Positions 1 through 6,538 are shown, counted from the stretch's first letter. The stretch is DNA of 7,503 bases from Alphaproteobacteria bacterium (GCA_023141075.1 JAGLKL010000063.1:1-7503); one strand, 5' to 3'. The notes: generated from the letters alone by a model not told the origin. Program-made: numbers and translations.

Positions 1-250
1 CCTGAAATCAGAAAAAAAGGATTTAAAACAATAAGATAAACGAAAAATAACACTAAAGAATATAAAAAGTAACGTTGTCACAACTTTACTGACTTTTGCA
101 GAGGGTTCTATAATAAAGATAACTTTTTTGTGTCATGACTAATTGAGAGGCTTTTCACGACATAATTTAAGGATAATTTTGCAGATATCCTCGTTTCTAT
201 GATTATATAGTTTACGTCACATAAAATGATTCAATTTTAAATAATGCGTC
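1..250. other. AT-rich non-coding left edge
   Basis: No reading frame here has the length or composition of a gene. The stretch is rich in A and T, with an A-rich first 65 bases and later T-tracts. It holds one promoter-like site (85-114), a small inverted repeat (74-84) and an 8-bp palindrome GTCATGAC (132-139). The ATPase fragment that follows has no recognisable upstream part in this stretch, so whatever encoded its N-terminal half was lost or replaced. No tRNA or integration-site sequence was recognised. Confidence 0.6.
85..114 (+). promoter_or_regulatory. candidate sigma70-type promoter with overlapping small dyad
   Basis: A TTTACT hexamer (85-90, 4 of 6 to consensus) lies 18 bp upstream of a perfect TATAAT (109-114). 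Immediately upstream sits GTTGT-C-ACAAC (74-84), a 5-bp inverted repeat with a one-base centre that could be an operator half-site pair. There is no intact gene downstream on this strand, only the ATPase fragment that begins about 140 bp later. It may be an orphan promoter or a chance match in AT-rich DNA. Confidence 0.35.
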
Positions 251-514
251 AATTCGATTGTGATGACCCCGCAAATTCGTCTAATCCTGAATGAGGATGA
301 CATCGACAGGGTTGTAAGATCTGTGTTCAAGAATATTTTAGTAATGCCACCCGATATCATCGCCGTTGATCCTATACGTAACGTATTTGATGGCGGCGGT
401 ATCGGTGGGAAGAATGACAATGATACGATAATGTTTTTTCTCTCGCAGCGGGTGGAGGAACTGCACAATTGCATCAATCCTGAAACTGGGATTATTCTTG
501 AGAACTACACTTTT
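251..514 (+). pseudogene. fragment of RepA-like AAA/RecA-fold ATPase
   Basis: The open frame runs from a stop at 242-244 to TAA at 515-517, about 88 codons with no convincing start (GTG 260 and ATG 263 are available). The translation contains a hydrophobic strand ending in Asp (PPDIIAVDP, Walker B-like), then RNVFDGG, then NDNDTIMFFLSQRVE and NPETGIIL. From memory, this order matches the middle of the RepA/KaiC-like helicase ATPases carried by alphaproteobacterial plasmids and integrated elements, where the last block normally continues as VHHT plus basic residues. Here it reads ENYTF followed by a stop. The Walker A half (GKS/T) is absent upstream and the C-terminal part is absent downstream, so it cannot be a working ATPase. 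It is read as the remnant of a plasmid or integrated element. Family assignment comes from recalled motifs, not a search. Confidence 0.6.
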
Positions 515-1297
515 TAAGTCCACTCTTAATTAAAATGCTCATTACAGACGTATCTATATGATTTCGACCTATTTTCCAATCCTTACCATCACTACCAATC
601 AATGGGGCTCCAATTTCCTTTGTTTTCTTAAACCAATCTATAGCCGTTCCATTTAGAGCGTAAGTTCCGTGGTCTGTATTTATCCACACAGCAATTCTTT
701 GTCCACGCTTTTCGCAGATATGACCATGCTAGAATCAAATTCGTTAACTACTGTTTTAGATTGCTTATTGCCTTCAATATATTTGTTATATGACTCAGTA
801 AATCCAGTTAAGGAAAATAAAGGATATGATTTTTTATTATTTTTATTCCAATAATGCTTATCTAAAATTATTTGATTACCCTTTTTAAAAGCTTCTATAA
901 GTTTTGAGTATTCTTTTTTATTGTTCAATATTTGGTATTCATTATTGTTGTTTTTATAAAAAGAATTGAAAGATTCATTACCAATTTTAATTTTTTCTAT
1001 ATTACCTTTCTTTCCCCAAAAAAATAGATCGTGTTTAACTAATTTTTTACCTTTGTAACTTAAAATGATTGGCGGATTTAAGGTGAAAACTTTTTGATAC
1101 TCCGAAAATGGCACTGTTGCAATGAAAGAGATCTCATTCCCAACAATTTTTGCAATTATATAAACATCACCATACATATTGTCTTCAGTTTTATAAATTG
1201 AATAAATACTCTTACTGGATTTATCATAATCCCAATTTGCGAAAGAGTTGGAGCTAAAATTTATTAAGCATAAGATCGCAACGATAAAATATTTCAT
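492..1297 (-). pseudogene. frameshifted AT-rich secreted protein, DUF2511-like C-terminus
   Basis: The upstream part starts at ATG 1297 with a typical signal peptide: MKYF, a hydrophobic stretch, then an SFA cleavage site before NWDY. It reads about 199 codons rich in Lys, Asn, Ile and Tyr. It then leaves frame at 695-700 and stops at 680-682. The other frame continues without a gap as RIAVWINTDHGTYALNG through IKSGLKKC to TAA at 492-494. Adding one A to the AAAG run restores D-K-R-I-A-V-W and gives a protein of about 268 residues. The TYALNGTA block and the terminal GL-x2-C resemble DUF2511 (the E. coli YebY type), recalled from memory; the N-terminal 180 residues are not recognised. ATG 1312 in the same frame is a possible earlier start, but 1297 puts the signal peptide first and has GAAAG about 8 bases upstream. 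No promoter is visible: the start lies directly behind the ferredoxin terminator. G+C is about 19% over 841-960, against 46% in the next gene, suggesting transfer. A sequencing error could also cause the shift. Confidence 0.6.
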
Positions 1298-1312
1298 ATT
1301 TAATACTTTCAT

Positions 1313-1333
1313 AAAAAAAAGGGTCATGACCCT
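1313..1333 (-). terminator. intrinsic terminator of the ferredoxin gene
   Basis: Read on the minus strand, the perfect 14-bp palindrome AGGGTCATGACCCT (1320-1333) is followed at once by a run of eight T (1320-1313, the first shared with the stem end). As RNA it folds into a 5-bp AGGGU/ACCCU stem with a CAUG loop and a U-tract. It begins five bases after the ferredoxin stop codon. The plus-strand reading has no T-tract, so it should act in one direction only. Confidence 0.8.
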
Positions 1334-1337
1334 CTTC

Positions 1338-1652
1338 TTAATCTGGGTTTTTCGCAAGAGTAACATGCAGACCATCCAAGCTTTCATCCAGAATAATCTG
1401 GCAAGACAGGCGCGAATTGTCTTGCACATTAAAGGCAGAATCAAGCATTTCTTCTTCCTCATCCCGCATTGGCTGGATTTTGTCCAACCACCCTTCATCC
1501 ACATAAACATGGCATGTCGCACAAGAGCAGGCACCACCGCATTCAGCCTTAATCGGCAAACCGTAATCACGGATAATTTCCATCACCCGCCACCCCTCTA
1601 TGGCCTCCAATTCATGTTCAGTTCCTTCCAGATCTGTAACAAATATTTTCAT
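1338..1652 (-). CDS. [2Fe-2S] ferredoxin, adrenodoxin/FdVI type
   Basis: A 104-residue one-electron carrier, the usual size for the family. The cluster ligands are Cys38, Cys44, Cys47 and Cys84, spaced C-x5-C-x2-C-x36-C as in adrenodoxin and bacterial FdVI/FdxB ferredoxins. They lie in AECGGACSCATCHVYV and in RLSCQI. The acidic helix DEEEEMLDSAF (64-74) corresponds to the partner-docking region of adrenodoxins. Known roles in the family are electron supply to P450s, Fe-S cluster assembly or biosynthetic oxygenases; nothing nearby says which applies. No P450, ferredoxin reductase or isc/suf gene is in the window. The start ATG follows a purine-rich AAGAATAAG with no strong Shine-Dalgarno. The gene lies 32 bp behind the membrane-protein gene on the same strand, so the two are probably co-transcribed and end at the terminator 1313-1333. 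Identity as a ferredoxin is firm; the specific paralogue is not. Confidence 0.95.
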   Translation of the reverse strand: MKIFVTDLEGTEHELEAIEGWRVMEIIRDYGLPIKAECGGACSCATCHVYVDEGWLDKIQPMRDEEEEMLDSAFNVQDNSRLSCQIILDESLDGLHVTLAKNPD

Positions 1653-1684
1653 CTTATTCTTAACCTAATAAACCTTATAGGCTC

Positions 1685-2542
1685 TCATTCTTTTTTATTT
1701 TGATTGGTTAATACCTCGATAAAACCAAAAGTCATAGCAACAGTCTGTACCAAGATAATCAGTGTCTCACCAAAAACCCTGATAACATCATATATAAAAA
1801 GCTGTAGAATCGTTTCAGATACAAACACAAAACTGGATAACATAAATATCCCTGAAATCAGCACCATAAGCGGGAAAAAGGTTACAAACCAGGTTGCAAA
1901 AATGCTTAGTGAACTCATCATGCCTTTAATGCGTTTCAAAAACCCGCTCACAGTATAGCCCATGGCCATGGGTATATAGAGCCAAACTAGGCGGAACGCC
2001 CATAACAAAGCCCCTGTCAACGCCATAAAAACCAGTGCATTAGCAAGGTTTTGCTCGGGTGCAGGCACCTCCGCCCCCGGATCTAACCCCCTACCGTAAT
2101 CAAGCATCGCTCCGATAAAACCAAGTTGCACGATTTTTATAAGCAAATACATCGCCACCCCGGCTTTAAACATTGCCACCCTCGTAAACACAGAAGCGTC
2201 TTGCTTATGTCTTACTTCAGCATCTCCCATCGCTGCCTTGTCATCATGGGCTATATCTGGCGGCGGGCGACCTCCCATAACACGGCTAAACTCAAATAAA
2301 GGTTCACGAAAGGCAATAAAACGGACAACACTGACCATAAACAACGCTTCAATCACATGAGCCGGCATAGTAATAAGTCCGCTTAAAAGACTTTGATCCT
2401 CAATATGCATAAAACGTATGATCAGAATGCTGGCAAGTTTAACCAAAACTACTGGAACTGCCGCTCGCATGAGATAAGAACGCTCATACCATGAAAACTC
2501 ATATCCTTTAGCCGATGCCTCTATAAAATCAAAACTTGCCAT
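1685..2542 (-). CDS. multi-pass membrane protein of unknown function
   Basis: A 285-residue integral membrane protein with no recognised family. Hydrophobic segments lie at about residues 25-43, 53-76, 120-147, 167-192, 208-236 and 255-278, so about six transmembrane helices are likely. A polar loop at about 83-118 carries GGRPPP and several charged residues; a second at about 149-165 is Pro/Gly-rich. The N-terminus (MASFDFIEASAKGYEFSW) looks like an amphipathic cytoplasmic lead-in rather than a cleaved signal. The C-terminus ends in a short charged tail (NQNKKE). ATG 2542 has only a weak GAGAA upstream. A promoter candidate lies at 2599-2628. The ferredoxin follows after 32 bp, so an operon is probable. 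No catalytic motif, haem-binding His pair or transporter signature stands out, so a redox link to the ferredoxin would be speculation. Confidence 0.8.
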   Translation of the reverse strand: MASFDFIEASAKGYEFSWYERSYLMRAAVPVVLVKLASILIIRFMHIEDQSLLSGLITMPAHVIEALFMVSVVRFIAFREPLFEFSRVMGGRPPPDIAHDDKAAMGDAEVRHKQDASVFTRVAMFKAGVAMYLLIKIVQLGFIGAMLDYGRGLDPGAEVPAPEQNLANALVFMALTGALLWAFRLVWLYIPMAMGYTVSGFLKRIKGMMSSLSIFATWFVTFFPLMVLISGIFMLSSFVFVSETILQLFIYDVIRVFGETLIILVQTVAMTFGFIEVLTNQNKKE

Positions 2543-2598
2543 ATTTACATTTCTCGCTTTGGTGTTTGAGTTTCAACTTAAAATCAGAGCGTGAAAAA

Positions 2599-2628
2599 AT
2601 TATAATATCTCTGCACAACCCACGACAA
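2599..2628 (-). promoter_or_regulatory. candidate promoter for the membrane protein-ferredoxin operon
   Basis: On the minus strand, TTGTCG (2628-2623, 4 of 6) lies 18 bp upstream of a perfect TATAAT (2604-2599). The predicted transcript would start near 2592, giving a leader of about 50 nt before ATG 2542. The -35 element overlaps the T-tract that follows the upstream gene's hairpin, so one transcription unit seems to end just where the next begins. This is a sequence match only. Confidence 0.5.
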
Positions 2629-2661
2629 AATAATATTACAATTATTTCTTGTAATATTATT
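2625..2661 (-). terminator. AT-rich 13-bp hairpin over the stop codon
   Basis: The arms AATAATATTACAA (2629-2641) and TTGTAATATTATT (2649-2661) are perfect complements around a 7-base loop. Read on the minus strand, the hairpin is followed by TTTTG. It overlaps the TAA stop (2657-2659) of the 752-residue gene. Each arm has only one G or C, so the stem is weak for its length and the T-tract is short; termination may be partial. Alternatively it protects the mRNA 3' end. Confidence 0.6.
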
Positions 2662-4915
2662 GATTAGCATCACCGTTTTCATCTTTTAGTTCTTCAGACC
2701 GGTCTTTTGTTACCGTCTGGTTGTTTTGTAGTTCTATTTCTTCTTGTTCAGACACATATTTCATAATATTAGGAATGTCAGAATCGCCGGACTTCTCCCC
2801 TCTGGGTCTTAGCTTAATAGGAATTTCTTTTGGCTCAGGATCTAACTCCGGTTCAAAACGAGGCGGTGGCTCTGTAGAAGTAACTGGTGCCCCCGATTGA
2901 GTTTGTAGCGATGCCACTTGCTCCTCAACAGAGGGCACCGCTTCTGGCTGTTCCGGCTCCGGCACAACTACTTCTTCAGCTTGCAGCGCGTCTTCTGGTT
3001 GCTGTTGAGGCACGGAAACCTCCACGGTTCCTGCTGCAAATTGCGCTGTTTCGACTTTCTCCTCCACGCTCGGTGCTCCCTGCTGTATCTGCGGCTCTAC
3101 GAACCTTTCCAAAAGTTCTGCCGTAGCTTTTGACCCAGACACTTTTTCCGATTCAGGCTTTTGTTCTAACTCCGGCACACTCTGAAGCACCTGCGAGAGG
3201 TCTTCGCGCAAAACTTCCTCTTCCAGAGAAAACACGGAGAATTCTTCTTTTGCAACATCTCCCTTGACCTCAGGATCCGGCTCCATAGCTGGCACAGCTT
3301 GTTGCAACGACGCTTCTTGAGACAAGGCAGTATCAGGTGAAAAGACCTCATCCTCTGACATAAGCGCAGGTTCTGACGTTGGCACAGGCTCTTGGCCTCG
3401 TGCCGACACTTCCTGAGGAAAAAGCACATCAGCCGGTTCTTGTTCCGAAATTTCTGGCTTTGCTTCTGGCATAGTTTCTTCAGGCTGCTTTTGTTGCGCT
3501 TGGTTTGACAAATCTTCTTTTTGCAAAATACCTTCAGCAATCATCTCTTCTGCTGCCGGAATATTTTGTGCGGCTATCGCTTCATGTATATCCGCCAGAT
3601 CCGGTACATTCAAGTTTTGAAAGCCCTCTTCTGACACATTCTGCGCTTTTGCTTCGATATCCTTCTGCGGCTGTGTCGCAAAGGACTCCTCTTGGTGCGG
3701 TTCTCCCAAGGACACAGGCTCCAGCATAGCATCTATATTGGTTTCAGACGCGACAGCACCTTTGTCCGGTTCTAATTCCGGCGAAACATCCTGTACAACG
3801 TCCCCTTCAAATACCACAGATTCGGGCACAGATGTTTCAATCGGCATTACATGGTCTAGCGGATCATCTTCCGAAACCGGCGGCAGACCTTCTTTATTAG
3901 AGTTTGCCCACGACTCAGTTTGTGCGGCTTGTCCTTCTTGTACTTGCCCGTGCTGCGTAGGAATATCCTGAATAGCATCCTGCGCCGGGATAACCGGAAT
4001 TTTTTTCTTATTACTTAAAAGTTCTACCTCCTCCACAGATAATTTTGTCTCTTCCGTGTTTTTCGTCTCCCCTTGCGGTTGTTGGGTCAGCGGAGTATCA
4101 AACGATTGAGCAACCGGTTCAATTTGCTGCAAGCTCTGCTCCTCAGAAACATTAACCGGCTCCGTTTGCTGCATACGCTGTTGCTGCTGCACAGGCTCAG
4201 ACATTTGCTGCGTTCCTGCAATGTCCTGGATTTGTTCGTGGTTTTCGCTTTGTTCCAACTGGGGTGCTTCCGGCTCATGTTCTTGGGCATGTTCCAAGGA
4301 TTGCTTCATCTCTTCAACAACACTTGGAGAAACTTCAGTTTCTTGATTCTGTCCGGCCTCTTGCCCTTGCTCAACCTCCGGCTCAATAGAAGACTCTGCC
4401 GATGTCACCTGTTCCAGTGCCGAATCAATTTCATCCCCTTCCTGTTCTTTCTTGGTTTTCTTAAATTCCGCCATAACGCCGGGGCGCACACGTTCAATAA
4501 CACTGCTCTCATACAAATATTGCGACAAGCCCGCACCATATTTATCAACCACACCCCCTACATAATCGAATTGTAAGGAACCGGCCTCCACACTCTTTTT
4601 AACCAGTTCACTGAGAGTTTGTTTAAGGTCAATGCGGCGCATATCCGCCTCTTCTTCCAGCCCAATGCGACGTGTACGCTGTTCTTCGCTCTCAGCCCCA
4701 TATAAATCAAAAGTCGTTAGCTCACTACCAAACAGGTAATCTGCGACTTCCATCCATTTATCACGAAAGATTCGACGCCCACTGGCATTATTTGTGATAT
4801 ATAAGATCTCCAGTGACTGCGATAGCTGTTCTAGGCTATCGCTGAACGCCGCCATAGAATTAGAGACCGGTACGCCGTCTTCTTCAGTTACATTTGCGAC
4901 ATTTTCGTCTTCCAT
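2657..4915 (-). CDS. large acidic, Gln/Pro-rich, mostly disordered protein of unknown function
   Basis: A 752-residue protein not recognised as any known family. Residues about 20-155 look folded and helical, with hydrophobic periodicity (FSDSLEQLSQSLEILYI, WMEVADYLFG, SLQFDYVGGVVDKYG, GVMAEFKK). Residues about 156-695 are low in complexity and dominated by Glu, Gln, Pro, Ser, Val and Ala, with a strongly negative charge and little aromatic content. The last 55 residues contain a more conserved-looking basic/hydrophobic piece (IPIKLRPRG, then DIPNIMKYVSEQEEIEL). No cysteine was found and only two tryptophans. There is no signal peptide or membrane segment, so a cytoplasmic location is likely. 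A loose internal repeat is visible, GAPSVEEKVETAQ against AVPSVEEQVASLQ. ATG 4915 is well supported by AGGGG (4926-4922) about 7 bases upstream. The layout of a folded N-domain, a long acidic linker and a short C-terminal motif suggests a scaffold or tethering protein; that is inference. Six-frame artefacts are unlikely because the frame stays open over 2.2 kb. Confidence 0.85.
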   Translation of the reverse strand: MEDENVANVTEEDGVPVSNSMAAFSDSLEQLSQSLEILYITNNASGRRIFRDKWMEVADYLFGSELTTFDLYGAESEEQRTRRIGLEEEADMRRIDLKQTLSELVKKSVEAGSLQFDYVGGVVDKYGAGLSQYLYESSVIERVRPGVMAEFKKTKKEQEGDEIDSALEQVTSAESSIEPEVEQGQEAGQNQETEVSPSVVEEMKQSLEHAQEHEPEAPQLEQSENHEQIQDIAGTQQMSEPVQQQQRMQQTEPVNVSEEQSLQQIEPVAQSFDTPLTQQPQGETKNTEETKLSVEEVELLSNKKKIPVIPAQDAIQDIPTQHGQVQEGQAAQTESWANSNKEGLPPVSEDDPLDHVMPIETSVPESVVFEGDVVQDVSPELEPDKGAVASETNIDAMLEPVSLGEPHQEESFATQPQKDIEAKAQNVSEEGFQNLNVPDLADIHEAIAAQNIPAAEEMIAEGILQKEDLSNQAQQKQPEETMPEAKPEISEQEPADVLFPQEVSARGQEPVPTSEPALMSEDEVFSPDTALSQEASLQQAVPAMEPDPEVKGDVAKEEFSVFSLEEEVLREDLSQVLQSVPELEQKPESEKVSGSKATAELLERFVEPQIQQGAPSVEEKVETAQFAAGTVEVSVPQQQPEDALQAEEVVVPEPEQPEAVPSVEEQVASLQTQSGAPVTSTEPPPRFEPELDPEPKEIPIKLRPRGEKSGDSDIPNIMKYVSEQEEIELQNNQTVTKDRSEELKDENGDANQ

Positions 4916-4926
4916 TGACGTCCCCT

Positions 4927-4955
4927 TTTATATTTTTAAGACTTACAAGGCTCAA
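4927..4955 (-). promoter_or_regulatory. weak promoter candidate for the acidic protein gene
   Basis: On the minus strand, TTGAGC (4955-4950, 4 of 6) lies 17 bp upstream of TATAAA (4932-4927, 5 of 6). A start 6-7 bases downstream would fall within or just after the AGGGG ribosome site, leaving almost no leader. Either the true promoter is further upstream in 4960-5090 or this match is accidental. Confidence 0.25.
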
Positions 4956-5122
4956 ACAATTAAAGCCTCATACAAAACCCTGTAACAACCAGCCACATCA
5001 TAAGCCTTTCTGGCCATCAGAATAAAGGGTTTATTGAAACAGAATTGTACATAACATGTGACTACACTACCTAAAAACTGATTAACATTTTGTTGACACT
5101 GGCCGAAAAAAAGACAAAACGC

Positions 5123-5151
5123 TTGAAATTCGGTGTCTGCATCATTATAAA
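5123..5151 (+). promoter_or_regulatory. sigma70-type promoter of the SRP RNA gene
   Basis: TTGAAA (5123-5128, 5 of 6) lies 17 bp upstream of TATAAA (5146-5151, 5 of 6). A start 7 bases downstream falls at 5158, exactly where the closing stem of the SRP RNA begins. The agreement between promoter geometry and RNA fold supports both calls. A separate TTGACA at 5093-5098 has no matching -10 element. Confidence 0.75.
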
Positions 5152-5157
5152 AACATT

Positions 5158-5254
5158 TGGAAAGTCGGTGCGGACGAAATATCGATTGTAGCCCGGTCAG
5201 ATCCGAGAGGAAGCAGCCACCAACGAATTTTTTCGGGTCGTATTCGGCTTTCCA
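5158..5254 (+). ncRNA. ffs: small signal recognition particle RNA (4.5S type)
   Basis: The RNA scaffold that binds Ffh and directs nascent membrane proteins to FtsY at the inner membrane. The diagnostic helix-8 apex is present: GGTCAG (5195-5200), then TCC (5202-5204) paired with GGA (5209-5211) around a GAGA tetraloop (5205-5208), then AGCAGCC (5212-5218). E. coli has a GGAA loop here; GAGA is also a GNRA loop. The ends pair as TGGAAAG (5158-5164) with CTTTCCA (5248-5254). Further helices are CGAAA with TTTCG (5175-5179 with 5231-5235), TCG with CGA, and TTG with CAA nearer the apex. Length is about 97 nt, normal for the small bacterial form lacking an Alu domain. No T-tract hairpin follows, so the mature 3' end is inferred from pairing. 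SRP RNA upstream of dnaX is a familiar arrangement. Confidence 0.92.
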
Positions 5255-5344
5255 CTTCTCTAAACTTTCTCTTGAATTTATAGTAGTTTCATTTAAGAAT
5301 AATTCCTTGGCGCAATTCTATACACTTCTTAAGTGGAACCATTA

Positions 5345-6460
5345 TTAAGTGCTCACAAAAGAAGCAACGCCCTCTGCAAGCATTATATGCTCTTCCTTTT
5401 TTTCAACGTTTTGTGCCATAAAAGACTGCTCGTCTGTATCCTTCTGACCATAGAGTTTCTCAAGAGACGTAAATTCAATTCCCTTTTGCTTGAGAGCATC
5501 CAGAACATAATCCGGCGTGTTCTTCGTGGTCAAACACATTTTCTCTTCTGTTAAATAGACCAGATCAGGCGGATCTTCACCAATCTCCGGGACAGCCTGT
5601 CTCGCACTTTTCACGATCTCACCATAAATCTTGTTATAAATCATATAATTTGGTGCAACATCAATCTTAATCACACGTCTTTTCTCGCCAAAATATTCTT
5701 CGAGATGCTCTTCAAAATCATCTTTTTGCGATCCGTGAGTCGCTCCCCCGGAAATCAACGTTTTTCCATCTCCAGCAGTTCTTTCAATAAAAACCGCCTC
5801 CGGTTCATCTGGCAACCGTGAAAGAAAAAACTCTCTCAAAGCTTTCACACAAGCCGGCTCATCTTTTCCTCCGTTTTCTTCTTCACATGCCTCTTTCTGC
5901 GCCCAATACAAAGCAGAATCAGCCCCGTCATCTGTCAAATGTGCAGAAATTCCGTAGCGAGTCGCCCTGTTCAATAATGGTGCTAAGTAATCCTCAAGAA
6001 AAGATTGTGTTTCATCAGTAAGAACATATTTTATTTTGCCATCTTCAATAACTTCTCTATAAGCAGAGGCAAGAGCAACATCATCATCTTTGGATGTAGG
6101 GTTGCTCCCTTCTTGAAAATCCCGGGCAAATTTTTCATAGTCGGAATCCGAAACTCCATCTTTAGCGGCATTTTGAAAAGAATCGACCAAATTCTTCCTG
6201 CTCTTGGGCAACTCAAAGAATATATCTGTAGCGGCATTTTCAGCCAGACTCTTGAGTACATCATTCCTTTTTAACGAACCTAGATATTCCTCATAGTACT
6301 TGTGACGTACAGTCATATATAAAACATGATGAACATCCGCATCACCATAAAGTGTACCCAGCAATTCAGGCAAATCCATATGAAAACCTTGACGCAACGC
6401 TTCTGTTGCAACATTACCGGTTTTTTCCATTAATTGAGATCCGGTATCTGACTGTTTCAC
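5345..6460 (-). CDS. soluble protein, possibly TraB/ChaN/EreA-like fold
   Basis: A 371-residue soluble protein with no signal peptide or membrane segment and with many Asp and Glu. I do not recognise it firmly. Motifs arranged as in the TraB/GumN-ChaN-EreA group are visible: a His-bearing segment YGDADVHH (38-45), the strand DIFFELP (79-85), YGISAHLTDD (169-178), a Gly/His motif ISGGATHG (236-243), the strand VIKIDV (263-268) and PPDLVYLTEE (297-306). In that group, comparable His and Glu residues form the active or metal site, but here the match is loose and recalled from memory. The start is GTG 6460, preceded by an in-frame stop; ATG 6430 (residue 11), with GGA about 9 bases upstream, is an alternative. 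A promoter candidate lies at 6510-6538. A weak CACTT-CTT-AAGTG hairpin lies just past the stop (5324-5336) without a T-tract. The gene sits between ffs and dnaX and opposes both, so it forms its own transcription unit. Confidence 0.8.
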   Translation of the reverse strand: MKQSDTGSQLMEKTGNVATEALRQGFHMDLPELLGTLYGDADVHHVLYMTVRHKYYEEYLGSLKRNDVLKSLAENAATDIFFELPKSRKNLVDSFQNAAKDGVSDSDYEKFARDFQEGSNPTSKDDDVALASAYREVIEDGKIKYVLTDETQSFLEDYLAPLLNRATRYGISAHLTDDGADSALYWAQKEACEEENGGKDEPACVKALREFFLSRLPDEPEAVFIERTAGDGKTLISGGATHGSQKDDFEEHLEEYFGEKRRVIKIDVAPNYMIYNKIYGEIVKSARQAVPEIGEDPPDLVYLTEEKMCLTTKNTPDYVLDALKQKGIEFTSLEKLYGQKDTDEQSFMAQNVEKKEEHIMLAEGVASFVST

Positions 6461-6509
6461 CTTAAATATTCACCCATAAAAATATCGTTATATATTATTT
6501 TTAGAGAAT

Positions 6510-6538
6510 ATTTTAAGGGACTTTCACTTTTTTGTCCA
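6510..6538 (-). promoter_or_regulatory. candidate promoter for the 371-residue protein gene
   Basis: On the minus strand, TGGACA (6538-6533, 5 of 6) lies 17 bp upstream of TAAAAT (6515-6510, 5 of 6). The predicted start near 6503 gives a leader of about 43 nt before GTG 6460. The surrounding sequence is AT-rich, which raises the chance of accidental matches, but spacing and both hexamers are good. Confidence 0.5.

Noticed and set aside
132..1330. Shared 8-bp palindrome GTCATGAC at 132-139 and 1323-1330
   Set aside because: Too short to be meaningful; the second copy is explained by the terminator stem.
1298..1570. Extension of the secreted-protein frame upstream through the ferredoxin gene
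   Set aside because: The extra 91 codons are antiphase readings of the ferredoxin gene and cross its terminator. The signal peptide begins at 1297.
1..1861. The 11-base match CCTGAAATCAG at 1-11 and 1851-1861
   Set aside because: Several 11-base matches are expected by chance in a window this long, and the flanks share nothing.
4073..4576. A 167-codon open frame on the + strand inside the acidic protein gene
   Set aside because: It is the antisense reading of a Gln/Glu-rich coding region, which yields long Leu/Arg-rich frames with few stops. It has no ribosome site and its composition is that of a shadow.
5324..5336. CACTT-CTT-AAGTG inverted repeat as terminator of the 371-residue gene or ffs
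   Set aside because: The stem has only five pairs and no T-tract follows on either strand.
5157..5348. A 63-codon open frame on the + strand
   Set aside because: It lies over the SRP RNA, whose conserved apex and closing stem explain the sequence better.
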